Positions 1-9,159 of a stretch of 64,000 nucleotides of DNA are shown piece after piece. Origin of the DNA: G965240365 sp965240365 (lineage in GTDB: Bacteria > Pseudomonadota > Gammaproteobacteria > Eutrophobiales > Eutrophobiaceae); NCBI GenBank assembly GCA_965240365.1, contig OZ251218.1, forward strand, positions 310,001 to 374,000, read 5' to 3'. The position numbers and the translations under genes were made by a program. Each line of letters opens with the position of its first letter. The first letter of the stretch is position 1. The notes under the pieces were generated by a model that was not told the DNA's origin, made no database searches, and saw nothing but the letters and a program-made list of their open reading frames with translations.

Positions 1-385
1 CTGCCCTGACAGCTTTTGTTGCCACGGGGATTTTCATAGGCCTCAAAATCCTGCTTATCGGCAACAAGTTCGAGACCGGCGCGTTCGTAGACCCACTCGG
101 ATATTTCGCCGAACACCCACTTCAGAAACGCCTCGTCAAGGTGAGCGGGTTCGGTCAGGGTGAAGTCGAGGTCTTCGGAAAAGCGGTAGGTTTCGAAGAA
201 GTATTTTTTGAGACAGGTGCCACCCTTGAATACCCAGTGCTCGCGCAGTTCGTTATGCGCATAGATGCCGGCAAGCACCCACCGAGCGCATAGTCCTTCT
301 CGACCACTTGAGGATTGAGGCCCAATATGCGGGCGATGTCGAGTAGTTCGCGCTTGCCGATCACGCCCGGCGCTCCCGCACCCAA
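1..385 (-). pseudogene. AbiEii-type nucleotidyltransferase toxin, frameshifted, cut by window edge
   Basis: This is the N-terminal part of an AbiEii/AbiGii-family nucleotidyltransferase, the toxin of type IV toxin-antitoxin and abortive-infection systems. The start near 385 reads GKRELLDIARILGLNPQVVE then KDYALGG, followed by nonsense. Dropping into the next frame gives YAHNELREHWVFKGGTCLKK and then FSEDLDFTL, the GG...T and SEDLD nucleotidyltransferase signature. A single lost G near 275-280 (GGTGGGTG where GGGTGGGTG would encode LGWVLAG) explains the break. It overlaps the antitoxin gene upstream, as is usual in abiE operons. It continues beyond base 1. The deletion lies in a G run, so a sequencing or assembly error is possible. 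Confidence 0.8.
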
Positions 386-1170
386 CGGGCCGGAACGCGG
401 AGTCTCCAGCGCGTGACGAGGCGCTTGTTGTCGAGCGCAGGGTCAAGCTGTGCGTGGCCCCTGGTCAGTCTCTGCCGGCAGCCTTCAACCAGTTCGCTGG
501 CCGTGACTTCGGTCTCAGCGAGAAAACCAAGACGCTTGAATACCGCGCCGTTGCCGAGCTTTTCCGCGTATGCAAGGAGCAACTCATCGTTGCGATCCTG
601 GCGTTTGAAGTAAGCGGCGAGACAGTCGGCTACATGCTGAATGCCACCGCCTATCGGCGGTTCGTCGAGCATATCGATGATGGTGCGATGGACATCCGAC
701 ACCGCAATTCTTGTCCGGCCGCGCCAGACGGCCCTGGTTCCGAAGAAGAATTTTTTATCCCTGTGACGAAGAGTGAAAACCGTGCCCTGCCGTTCCAGCG
801 CAGCCCGCCTGACGGCCCTTGCGGTAAAGACAAGAATGTCGCGAAATATCTGCTCGGTCAGATCCCAATGCTCGGCGGCGGTCCTGCCGCCGATGTAGGC
901 GGGCTCAAAGAGCGCCGGGACCAATATCCAGGGGTCTTGTATCACCTGCCCGGCATCAAGCATTTCGATCGGCACAGGCACATAAACTCCCGGCCCGATG
1001 CGGCGAAGCCAGCCTTGAGAGACCCACCTGGAAAGCATCTTGGCCGCTTGTGTTCGGGTAAGGCGCAGGGTCTCGGCAGCGTCTTCAATATGCACGAGAT
1101 CGCTTGCCGCACCGACAACGGCAGCGAGGGCGGCCCTTCCGGCGGGCAATGTCTCAGGCGCATTCTTCAT
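361..1170 (-). CDS. AbiEi-type antitoxin / transcriptional regulator
   Basis: This is an AbiEi family antitoxin of about 269 residues. The N-terminal winged-helix region (LRLTRTQAAKMLSRWVSQGW then LRRIGPGVYVPV) is the typical AbiEi DNA-binding domain. The middle part (AYIGGRTAAEHWDLTEQIF, later SDVHRTIIDMLDEP) is the conserved antitoxin body. I chose the ATG at 1170 (MKNAPETL) over an upstream in-frame codon at 1203, because it matches the usual short leader before the helix-turn-helix. The 3' end overlaps the toxin start by about 25 bases, consistent with translational coupling. Family members repress their own operon, and inverted repeats lie just upstream. Confidence 0.85.
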   Translation of the reverse strand: MKNAPETLPAGRAALAAVVGAASDLVHIEDAAETLRLTRTQAAKMLSRWVSQGWLRRIGPGVYVPVPIEMLDAGQVIQDPWILVPALFEPAYIGGRTAAEHWDLTEQIFRDILVFTARAVRRAALERQGTVFTLRHRDKKFFFGTRAVWRGRTRIAVSDVHRTIIDMLDEPPIGGGIQHVADCLAAYFKRQDRNDELLLAYAEKLGNGAVFKRLGFLAETEVTASELVEGCRQRLTRGHAQLDPALDNKRLVTRWRLRVPARWVRERRA

Positions 1171-1213
1171 AATATAGTATAATATTACTTCAAAAATTCG
1201 CAATAATAAGGAA

Positions 1214-1280
1214 TTTTAGTAATCATACTGTACTAAAATGATATAGCTTTGCCACGAAAATTCGCTAAATTCGCGAATTT
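1214..1280. promoter_or_regulatory. Inverted repeats upstream of abiE-type operon
   Basis: The AT-rich stretch upstream of the antitoxin holds TTTTAGTA at 1214-1221 facing TACTAAAA at 1231-1238. A perfect 14-base palindrome, AAATTCGCGAATTT, lies at 1267-1280, with a further half copy (AAAATTCGC) just before it. AbiEi proteins of other systems bind inverted repeats in their own promoter, so these are candidate autoregulatory operators. From 1281 to the rhlB stop at 1442 nothing else is evident. Confidence 0.4.
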
Positions 1281-1441
1281 TTGCAGTGGAAATATATCTG
1301 CCAGGCATCTAACCTTGTGCCAGTTACCTTCGCAAGGCAACAATGATTTCCAGTTCTTCCAATATTACGGTGTATGTGAATAGCTTTGAGGTGTATTCCG
1401 GCAGCGCATCGTCCGCCTCGCATGCCCCTTGCAGAACCGCC

Positions 1442-2698
1442 TCAGTTTCCGGAGCGCGGGGCGGGGCGCTGCCGGGAGCGGCGTTTCTTTTTTGGCGCCG
1501 GCCGGCGGCGGCGCTCTGCCACCGGCGGTTGGGGCGTGATCAGCAGCGCCTCGGTGATGGCCGCCGTCGGGATCGAATAGCCAATGTAGGATTCTATGTC
1601 CATCAGTGAATAGACATAGTTCTCGCAGGCAAAACTCACGGCATCGCCGCTCGCCCCGGCCCGCGCGGTGCGGCCTATGCGATGCACATAGTCTTCCGAG
1701 TTCTGCGGCAGGTCATAATTAAAGACATGGCTCACATCCGGGATATGCAGGCCCCGCGCGGCCAGGTCGGTGGCGACCAGCACCTTCAAATCGCCCTTGC
1801 TGAAGGCGTTGAATAGACGCTGCCGCTGCCTTTGCGGGACATCGCCGGAGAGGACCGCGGCCTGTACATCATTGCCGGCCAGATACGACCAGACGCGCTC
1901 GGCGACCCGTTTTGTGTTGACGAAGACAATGCTCCGGTTCGGTTTCACACTTTTCAACAGGCCCAGCAATAACGGCACCTTCTCGTCATTGGCAACGTGA
2001 TAGAGCACCTGACTGACCTTGTCAACGGTGAGCTTGTCCGGATTTATCCTGACCAGGGTCGGGCTGTTCATGTGCTCATAGGCCAGTTCCATCACCCGGT
2101 AAGACAAGGTCGCCGAAAACAGCATATTGCGCCGTTTTTCGGGGCGCGGCATGCGCCGCAGCAGATAACGGATATCGCTGATGAAGCCCAGGTCAAACAT
2201 CCGGTCGGCCTCGTCCAGCACCACGACCTCGATCTGCTTCAAATTAAACAGGCGCTGCTTGAAATAGTCGATAGTGCGGCCGGGCGTGCCGACCAGGATA
2301 TCGACCCCCTCTTTCAGCGCCGCGCGCTGCTTGTCATAGTCTATGCCGCCATAAACCAGCCCCAGCCTTAAACCGCAGTAGTGGTTGAAGAGTTCGGCGT
2401 CCTTGTGGATCTGGATCGCCAGTTCGCGCGTGGGCGCGATGATCAAGGCCCGCAGGCCGGTTTCCCTTTTGCGGTGATTGTTGAGCAGGAAGTGATAGGT
2501 TGACAATAGAAACGCGGCGGTCTTGCCCGTGCCGGTCTGGGCCTGGCCGGCAATATCGTGCCCTTGCAGCATTAACGGCAGACACTCGGCCTGAATTGGC
2601 GTACAATGGCTGAAATCAATTTCATCCAGGCGTTTCAGAAGGCGCTCATCCAGCGCAAACTGTCTGAATTCTGGCAGTTTATTCGGGTTTGTGGTCAT
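1442..2698 (-). CDS. rhlB: ATP-dependent RNA helicase RhlB (DEAD-box)
   Basis: This 418-residue DEAD-box helicase unwinds RNA and in enterobacteria feeds structured RNA to PNPase in the RNA degradosome. All core motifs are visible: Q motif FSHCTPIQ (29-36), motif I AQTGTGKT (53-60), PTRELA (about 89-94), DEAD (162-165), SAT (195-197), DLAARGLHIP and HRIGRTARAG. The C-terminal 25 residues are a basic tail (RRRRPAPKKKRRSRQRP), as in RhlB. It is divergent from trxA and rho, the same order as in E. coli, which supports RhlB over other DEAD-box paralogues. Confidence 0.95.
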   Translation of the reverse strand: MTTNPNKLPEFRQFALDERLLKRLDEIDFSHCTPIQAECLPLMLQGHDIAGQAQTGTGKTAAFLLSTYHFLLNNHRKRETGLRALIIAPTRELAIQIHKDAELFNHYCGLRLGLVYGGIDYDKQRAALKEGVDILVGTPGRTIDYFKQRLFNLKQIEVVVLDEADRMFDLGFISDIRYLLRRMPRPEKRRNMLFSATLSYRVMELAYEHMNSPTLVRINPDKLTVDKVSQVLYHVANDEKVPLLLGLLKSVKPNRSIVFVNTKRVAERVWSYLAGNDVQAAVLSGDVPQRQRQRLFNAFSKGDLKVLVATDLAARGLHIPDVSHVFNYDLPQNSEDYVHRIGRTARAGASGDAVSFACENYVYSLMDIESYIGYSIPTAAITEALLITPQPPVAERRRRPAPKKKRRSRQRPAPRSGN

Positions 2699-2799
2699 TT
2701 TTTTTCGGGAAATTTAATGGGGAGCGCATGTCCGGCTTGCAATTAATGTCCAATTTCGATGAAATTGCGGTTTCACACAACGACAGGATGACATGATCA

Positions 2800-3126
2800 A
2801 TGAGCGATACCATAGTACATATTACAGATTCCAGCTTTGAAGATGAAGTCTTAAAATCAGAACAGCCCGTAATCCTGGATTTTTGGGCGGAATGGTGCGG
2901 CCCCTGCAAGATGATCGCGCCGATCCTGGATGAACTGGCCGAACAATATAAGGGCAAATTGACCGTTGCCAAGATCAATATTGACGAGAATCAAAACACG
3001 GCCGAGACTTACGCGGTCAGGGGTATCCCGACCCTGATCCTGTTCAAGGACGGGGATGTGGCGGCCACCAAGGTCGGCGCCGCCTCAAAATCGCAACTGG
3101 AAGCCTTTATCGACACCAATATCTGA
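2800..3126 (+). CDS. trxA: Thioredoxin 1
   Basis: This 108-residue thioredoxin is a cytoplasmic dithiol reductant for ribonucleotide reductase, PAPS reductase and protein disulfides. The active site WCGPCK is at residues 32-37, the conserved buried Asp lies in ILDFWA, and the cis-proline region is RGIPTL. Length and sequence match E. coli TrxA closely. The ATG at 2800 starts 101 bases from the divergent rhlB start, so the two genes share a promoter region. It is followed by rho after about 190 bases without a recognisable gene. Confidence 0.97.
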   Translation: MSDTIVHITDSSFEDEVLKSEQPVILDFWAEWCGPCKMIAPILDELAEQYKGKLTVAKINIDENQNTAETYAVRGIPTLILFKDGDVAATKVGAASKSQLEAFIDTNI

Positions 3127-3317
3127 ACAGCGCCAGACAGGATAAATTTAACTGGACGAATGCCGGATCGCGTGCTAATTTAAAAAAGCGCCGGTATAAT
3201 TCTCAACCGAAACACCAAACCCCCTTTTTCTTTAATCAATAAACGAATTTAGCGGCCGCCGCCCGTCTGCCGCCTGTTAAATCCAGACCCGACAACCCAC
3301 AGCCAGTATTGATGCCC

Positions 3318-4574
<1,257 letters not shown>

Positions 4575-4597
4575 GCCGGCCGGAATAATTTATTTAG

Positions 4598-4675
4598 TTG
4601 TCATTCCCGCCTGCTTACAGCAGGCGGGAATGTATATTAAAAACCACTGGATTCCAGCTTTCGCTGGAATGACAG
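4598..4675. repeat. Bipartite REP-like element downstream of rho
   Basis: Two hairpins are joined by a short linker. The first pairs CATTCCCGCCTGCT with AGCAGGCGGGAATG. The linker contains AAAACCACTG. The second is ATTCCAGC-TTTC-GCTGGAAT read through the tetraloop, ending in GAC. The same bipartite unit recurs near 20395, 24089, 24427 and 34559. It follows the rho stop codon closely and may also act as a weak terminator or mRNA stabiliser, although no T run follows it. Confidence 0.75.
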
Positions 4676-4797
4676 CGGGGTTTCGGTTTACTTTCTATTT
4701 CTTCATTTTATTTCCGTCAATAACAGGCAGACACATTATCTAACAGGTGAGCAGACCGATACCGAAACGCTATAATCACTTTGGGCGGTTTTTATCC

Positions 4798-5319
4798 ATG
4801 CCGGCAAAGTCCGCGAATGATGATATTCAACTGGCCTGCCTGGCCTTTGCGCCGATACTGTTGTCCGTAACAACGGCGCCGTATTTGCTCGCTACCGGGC
4901 TGTTGATCGTGTTGCTGTCTCTCTCGCTCGGTCTTTTTTTCTATCTGTTGCGTTCTTTTATCCCGCCGCGGCAAAGGCTGGTGTCCATCATGCTGATGGG
5001 CGCGGGGTTGATCCTCACAAGCCGCCTGCTGCTTGAGGCAATGGCTTATCCCTGGCTGCAGGAGATCGGCGTATTATTCCCGTTATTGCTGTTTAACAGC
5101 TATATACTGTCAAACACGGAAGCCGTCTTTTCCCTGCCGGACGGCGGCGCGCTGCTGAAGACCCTGTTGCGCTCCGGCCTTGCCATCCTGGCCTTGTTCG
5201 CCTTGTTTGCCGCCGTGCTCGGCCTTTTGCGGCCCCTGGCGTGGTCAATCACGCCGCCGGCCTGGCTTTTTATTGCCGCGTTTATGCTGGCGGCAAATAA
5301 TTATTTGAAGTCGTACTGA
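4798..5319 (+). CDS. RnfE/RsxE-like membrane subunit, stand-alone
   Basis: This small hydrophobic protein (173 residues from the ATG at 4798; an upstream GTG at 4747 would add 17) has about five or six membrane segments. It resembles the Rnf/Nqr subunit RnfE: APILLSVTTAPYLLATGLLI corresponds to the first helices, then a polar turn (FIPPRQRL), then GVLFPLLLFNSYIL and EAVF, the RnfE positions GIFIPLIVTNC...EAF. It is shorter than the usual 200-230 residues. Position directly before nth matches the end of the rnfABCDGE-nth operon, but no other rnf gene is present upstream, where rho sits instead. It may be a relic or a diverged solo subunit. Confidence 0.65.
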   Translation: MPAKSANDDIQLACLAFAPILLSVTTAPYLLATGLLIVLLSLSLGLFFYLLRSFIPPRQRLVSIMLMGAGLILTSRLLLEAMAYPWLQEIGVLFPLLLFNSYILSNTEAVFSLPDGGALLKTLLRSGLAILALFALFAAVLGLLRPLAWSITPPAWLFIAAFMLAANNYLKSY

Positions 5320-5379
5320 ACAAATTGCCCGCGGTTCTTCAAGACCCGCCTCTTCAAAACAAACCGGGGCCCGCTATTC

Positions 5380-6027
5380 TTGAACAGAGAAAAACGCATC
5401 CGCATCTTTGCAAAACTCCGCCGGCAGAATCCGGCGCCGACCACGGAGTTGATCTATAATTCGCCGTTTGAATTACTGATCGCGGTGATACTCTCCGCCC
5501 AGGCGACCGATGTCAGTGTCAATAAGGCCACGCGCAAACTGTATCCCATCGCCAATACGCCCGAGGCCATCGTCGGCCTGGGGGTGGAACGGTTAAAGAC
5601 CTATATCAAGACCATCGGCTTATACAATAACAAGGCAAAAAATATCATCGCCTGTTGCGGTCTGCTGCTGGAAAAACATAACGGCCGGGTGCCGGCAGAG
5701 CGCGAGGCGCTGGAGAGCCTGCCGGGCGTGGGCAGGAAGACGGCCAACGTGATCCTGAATACGGCCTTTGGCGAGCCGACCATCGCCGTTGACACCCATA
5801 TATTCAGGGTTTCGAACCGGACCGGCATCGCGCCCGGCAAAAACGTCAACGAGGTTGAAGCAAAACTGCTTAAATTCGTGCCGGAGGAATTTAAAAAAAA
5901 CGCCCATCACTGGCTGATCCTGCACGGCCGCTATGTCTGCATTGCCCGCAAGCCCAAGTGCGGCGCCTGCATTATCTACACCGAATGCGAGTGGCAGGAC
6001 CGTGGGAAGTACGCGGGGGCAAGCTGA
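5380..6027 (+). CDS. nth: Endonuclease III (DNA glycosylase/AP lyase)
   Basis: This 215-residue base-excision repair enzyme removes oxidised pyrimidines and cleaves AP sites. The TTG start at 5380 aligns residue for residue with E. coli Nth (MN-KR...). The helix-hairpin-helix motif LPGVGRKTANV carries the catalytic Lys120, VDTHIFRV carries Asp138, and the [4Fe-4S] ligands are Cys187, 194, 197 and 203. It begins about 60 bases after the RnfE-like gene, matching the rnf-nth operon order. A short hairpin (ATTCCCGC-ATAA-GCGGGAAT, about 6049-6068) follows the stop codon. Confidence 0.97.
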   Translation: MNREKRIRIFAKLRRQNPAPTTELIYNSPFELLIAVILSAQATDVSVNKATRKLYPIANTPEAIVGLGVERLKTYIKTIGLYNNKAKNIIACCGLLLEKHNGRVPAEREALESLPGVGRKTANVILNTAFGEPTIAVDTHIFRVSNRTGIAPGKNVNEVEAKLLKFVPEEFKKNAHHWLILHGRYVCIARKPKCGACIIYTECEWQDRGKYAGAS

Positions 6028-6048
6028 AAGTAATGCATTTGTTGTGAT

Positions 6049-6121
6049 TCCCGCATAAGCGGGAATGACCATAATGACGGCAGGGGTGTCCGGGCTCATA
6101 CTTATGAGACAAATCAGGCAG
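6049..6121. repeat. REP half-hairpin and relic of an IS end
   Basis: The segment begins with a REP-type hairpin (ATTCCCGC-ATAA-GCGGGAAT). From 6087 it reads TGTCCGGGCTCATACTTATG then AGACAAATCAGGC. This matches, with a few changes, the left end of the rve-type IS at 50496 and a relic at 44437. It is therefore an IS end stranded in core sequence, or a copy of a short repeat derived from one. Confidence 0.55.
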
Positions 6122-6126
6122 GCTGG

Positions 6127-6279
6127 TTAAGGAAACTCTGATTGAATCAGGGTTTCCTGCGGTAGAGGGACGTACCGCCCCAGAATCAATAACTTGGCAA
6201 TGATGCAAGTCATTGATTTTGAAGCCCTGCCTGCTGCAGGCAGGGAAATCCAGGATGGATTTATTCAGAGCTTCCTTAA
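6127..6279. mobile_element. Candidate MITE with terminal inverted repeats
   Basis: The 153-base segment is bounded by imperfect inverted repeats: TTAAGGAAACTCTGATT at 6127-6143 and ATTCAGAGCTTCCTTAA at 6263-6279, which differ at about two positions. There is no room for a gene. It contains an internal hairpin (GGAAAC...GTTTCC, 6131-6157) and an exact copy of the 19-base palindrome at 6226-6244. No clear target duplication was seen. The size and structure fit a non-autonomous miniature element. Confidence 0.45.
6226..6244. repeat. 19-base palindrome (exact copy)
   Basis: CCTGCCTGCTGCAGGCAGG, two 9-base arms around a central T. It is the same sequence that interrupts several transposase genes in this window. 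Here it lies in the nth-FHA gap, inside the candidate MITE. Confidence 0.85.
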
Positions 6280-6333
6280 GCAGATTTATGGGTGGTTCTG
6301 ATTGACCCGTTGCTGACAGGCAGGGATGAGGCT

Positions 6334-7050
6334 TCAGTGCAGGTTTCCCCGGCCCCGAAGCTCGGTAAATTTCATTTTGACGCCAACCAGTTCGATCAGA
6401 TCATCATGCCTGAGTCGGCGGGCTTCGCGCCCGACCGCTTCCCCGTTGACCACCGGGCGCTGCTTGCCGTCGCCATCGGCGGCGACATGAATCAAAAAAT
6501 AACCCTGGGCGCGGCGTGATATCAAGGCCACCTGAATACCGGGTTTGCCAAGCATGATCAGGGCCTTGCCGAGGTCCAGTATCTGCCCCGCGAAAGGGCC
6601 GCCCACGGCCGTCAGGCGGCCGAGAGGCGTCGCCCCGGCGGTGGTTGGATTGTTAACCGGGGCGATCGCCCGCTCCGCCTTCCGGGCGGCGGCCACGGCC
6701 GCGCTGGCCGAACCCGGCTTGATGACGAGACTTCTGGCAAACGTATTATCGGCCACGCTTTCGAGTTCTTCCACATACTTTAATGTATGCTTGCCGATCT
6801 TGATAACATCGCCGTCCTTGAGCACATGCTTTTTCACCAGCTTGCCGTTGACATAGGTGCCGTTGGTGGTGCCCAGGTCTTCCAGAAAGGAGTCATTCAT
6901 TATCGTGATCGCCAGCGCATGCTTGCGGCTGACCGCCAGATTGTCAATTTGAATGTCATTGCCGGGTTTGCGCCCAATCGTCACCCGCTCCTTGTTGAGC
7001 TGGTATTCGCCCTGCGCCAGCCCGTTAATACTCAGAACCAACTTTGCCAT
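6334..7050 (-). CDS. FHA-domain protein with a second FHA-like half
   Basis: This 238-residue soluble protein probably binds phosphothreonine peptides. The N-terminal 90 residues are a clear forkhead-associated domain: TIGRKPGNDI (23-32), SRKHA (41-45), LEDLGTTNGTYVNG (56-69) and the following DGDVIKIG. A low-complexity alanine-rich linker follows. A second half (from about 145) has an FHA-like pattern (GPFAGQILDLGKALIMLGKP ... ALISRRAQGYFLIHV ... PVVNGE) that is more diverged. It starts 156 bases beyond the proS stop codon on the same strand; no kinase or phosphatase gene adjoins it, so the partner is unknown. Confidence 0.85.
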   Translation of the reverse strand: MAKLVLSINGLAQGEYQLNKERVTIGRKPGNDIQIDNLAVSRKHALAITIMNDSFLEDLGTTNGTYVNGKLVKKHVLKDGDVIKIGKHTLKYVEELESVADNTFARSLVIKPGSASAAVAAARKAERAIAPVNNPTTAGATPLGRLTAVGGPFAGQILDLGKALIMLGKPGIQVALISRRAQGYFLIHVAADGDGKQRPVVNGEAVGREARRLRHDDLIELVGVKMKFTELRGRGNLH

Positions 7051-7184
7051 TACTCATTCCCGCCCCTTGTTTCATCAGGTAATCCGGCGCCTGCCCGCGG
7101 CAGGTCGGCCTGTTTAATTATCATGTTAATACAATCCGCGAATTGTTACGGATTCAGGCCAGAAGTGCAACTTCAGGGCGTCTT

Positions 7185-8894
7185 TCATTCGGAGAGCCTG
7201 GCGCGGATAAACTCAATGGCCTGATCCAGCGCGACGGTCTGACTGTCGCTGTCAGAGCGGGCCTTGTATTCCAGTTCGCCGTTGTCAAGCCCGCGCTCGC
7301 TAAACACCAGGCGGTGCGGAACGCCGATCAGTTCGGCATCAGCAAACATCACGCCGGGCCGCGCCTTGCGGTCATACAACAGGACCTCGACCCCGGCCGC
7401 CTGCAAGGCCGTATAAAGCGGCAGAACCGCCGCGCTCAGGCGTTGCGATTTGTGCATATTAATGGGTATCAGCGCCAGTTCAAACGGGGCGATCCGGGCC
7501 GGCCAGGCAATGCCTTTGGCGTCATGGTTTTGCTCAATGGCGGCGGCCACGATCCGGGACACGCCGATGCCGTAACAGCCCATCGCCAGCGTGACCGCCT
7601 GACCCTGCTCGTCCAGACACACGGCCTTCATGCTGCGGCTGTATTCGCGCCCCAGGCGGAAGATATGCCCGACCTCGATGCCGCGCGCCAGGGTCAATGG
7701 TCCTGAACCGTCCGGCGCCCGGTCGCCCGCGCAAACATTGCGGATATCGACCGGTTCCGGCAGGGGCAGATCCCGGCCCCAATTGACCCCGCAGAGGTGT
7801 TTATCGTTTTCATTGGCGCCGCAGACAAAATCGGCAAGGGCGGCCGCGCCGTGATCCACAAATAGCGGGATGGCCAGATTCACCGGCCCGATCGAGCCAA
7901 TATCGCAGCCCAGCCCGGCCTTGATGTCCTCATTTCCGGCCAGGCAGAGGGGGGCCATGATCCCTTCGAGTTTCTCCGCCTTCACGCGGTTCAGGCTGTG
8001 ATCGCCCCTGAGCGCCAGCGCGGCCAGCCCGCCGCCTTCGGCCTTGACGATCAGGGTCTTCAGGCAATTTGCCGCGGCCACATTCAGGAATTGGCACAGC
8101 GCCTCTATGGTATGCTGGCCGGGCGTATCGACTTTTTGCATGGGCCGGCCGGGCGCTGGCCGGGCAACAGCCGGGCGGGCTGCCTCGGCCCGGTCAATAT
8201 TGGCCGCATAGCCGCCGTTCTCCGTAAACGCGATCAGATCTTCGCCGGACTCGGCCAGCACATGGAATTCATGCGATGTATTGCCGCCGATGTTGCCGGA
8301 ATCGGCCAGCACGGCCCGGTATTCCAGTCCGAGCCGCGAGAATATCCGGCAATAGCTCTGATACATTTGCTCATAGGTCTCGCTCAGCGAGGCCTCGCTC
8401 AAATGAAAGGAATAGGCGTCCTTCATGAGGAACTCGCGCGCGCGCATGATGCCGAAGCGCGGCCGTATCTCGTCCCGAAACTTGGTCTGGATCTGGTAGA
8501 AGTTGACGGGTAATTGTTTATAGCTGCGGATCTCGCGCCGCGCCAGGTCGGTGATGATCTCTTCATGGGTCGGGCCGAAACAGAATTCGCGCTCATGCCG
8601 GTCATGGATGCGCAATAGTTCGGGGCCGTACTTTTCCCAACGCCCGGACTCCTGCCACAACTCGGCCGGCTGTACGGCCGGCATCATGATCTCCTGCGCG
8701 CCGGCCCGGTCCATCTCTTCCCGGACGATCCGTTCCACCTTGCGCAACACGCGCAGGCCGAGCGGCAGCCAGGTATAAATGCCGGCCGCCAGTTGCCGGA
8801 TCAGGCCGGCCCGCAGCATCAGTTTATGGCTGATGATCTCGGCATCGGCCGGCGCCTCGCGCAAGGTGGCAGTCAATAATTGTGATGTCTTCAT
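7185..8894 (-). CDS. proS: Prolyl-tRNA synthetase (bacterial type, with editing domain)
   Basis: This 569-residue class II aminoacyl-tRNA synthetase attaches proline to tRNA-Pro. The N-terminal catalytic region carries class II motifs (GLRVLRKVERIVREEMDRAG, TKFRDEIRPRFGIMRAREFL as motif 2, and GCYGIGVSRIVAAAIEQ as motif 3). The roughly 170-residue insertion between about 225 and 390, including LKTLIVKAEGG, is the YbaK-like editing domain that hydrolyses Ala-tRNA-Pro. The C-terminal anticodon-binding domain (PFELALIPINMHKSQRLSAA) is complete. The length matches E. coli ProS (572). Confidence 0.97.
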   Translation of the reverse strand: MKTSQLLTATLREAPADAEIISHKLMLRAGLIRQLAAGIYTWLPLGLRVLRKVERIVREEMDRAGAQEIMMPAVQPAELWQESGRWEKYGPELLRIHDRHEREFCFGPTHEEIITDLARREIRSYKQLPVNFYQIQTKFRDEIRPRFGIMRAREFLMKDAYSFHLSEASLSETYEQMYQSYCRIFSRLGLEYRAVLADSGNIGGNTSHEFHVLAESGEDLIAFTENGGYAANIDRAEAARPAVARPAPGRPMQKVDTPGQHTIEALCQFLNVAAANCLKTLIVKAEGGGLAALALRGDHSLNRVKAEKLEGIMAPLCLAGNEDIKAGLGCDIGSIGPVNLAIPLFVDHGAAALADFVCGANENDKHLCGVNWGRDLPLPEPVDIRNVCAGDRAPDGSGPLTLARGIEVGHIFRLGREYSRSMKAVCLDEQGQAVTLAMGCYGIGVSRIVAAAIEQNHDAKGIAWPARIAPFELALIPINMHKSQRLSAAVLPLYTALQAAGVEVLLYDRKARPGVMFADAELIGVPHRLVFSERGLDNGELEYKARSDSDSQTVALDQAIEFIRARLSE

Positions 8895-8995
8895 AGTGTT
8901 ATCCTGCTTGCCGGGCGCATAATGCGTCTGAATTCAGCAAAAGGCTTGCCCGGCGCGGCACTATAAACGGAATCGGGCAGAAGGGTAAGCGTAAA

Positions 8996-9026
8996 TCCCG
9001 CCCGGCCCTGAAAAACAGGGGCGGGA
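8996..9026. other. Stem-loop in the proS-ilvI divergent region
   Basis: TCCCGCCCGGCCCTG pairs with CAGGGGCGGGA across an AAAAA loop. It lies between the divergent proS and ilvI starts, so it could be a regulatory RNA structure or an operator in the ilv leader. No T run follows on the plus strand. No convincing leucine- or valine-rich leader peptide was found before ilvI. Confidence 0.35.
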
Positions 9027-9159
9027 TGATAAATGGACGCAAGTCTTTGTCTGCCTGTTCTGTTTAGCGCTTCCCCAATAAATCGCAGACACGGCTTGAC
9101 CTTGTGCCGGATTGTCAGTAACTTTCGGCAGTTTCGGCAACATAACAGGGCAATCACCA

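Noticed and set aside
454..1182. Long plus-strand frame opposite the AbiEi gene
   Set aside because: It is the complement of a clearly conserved antitoxin; its translation has no family-like motifs.
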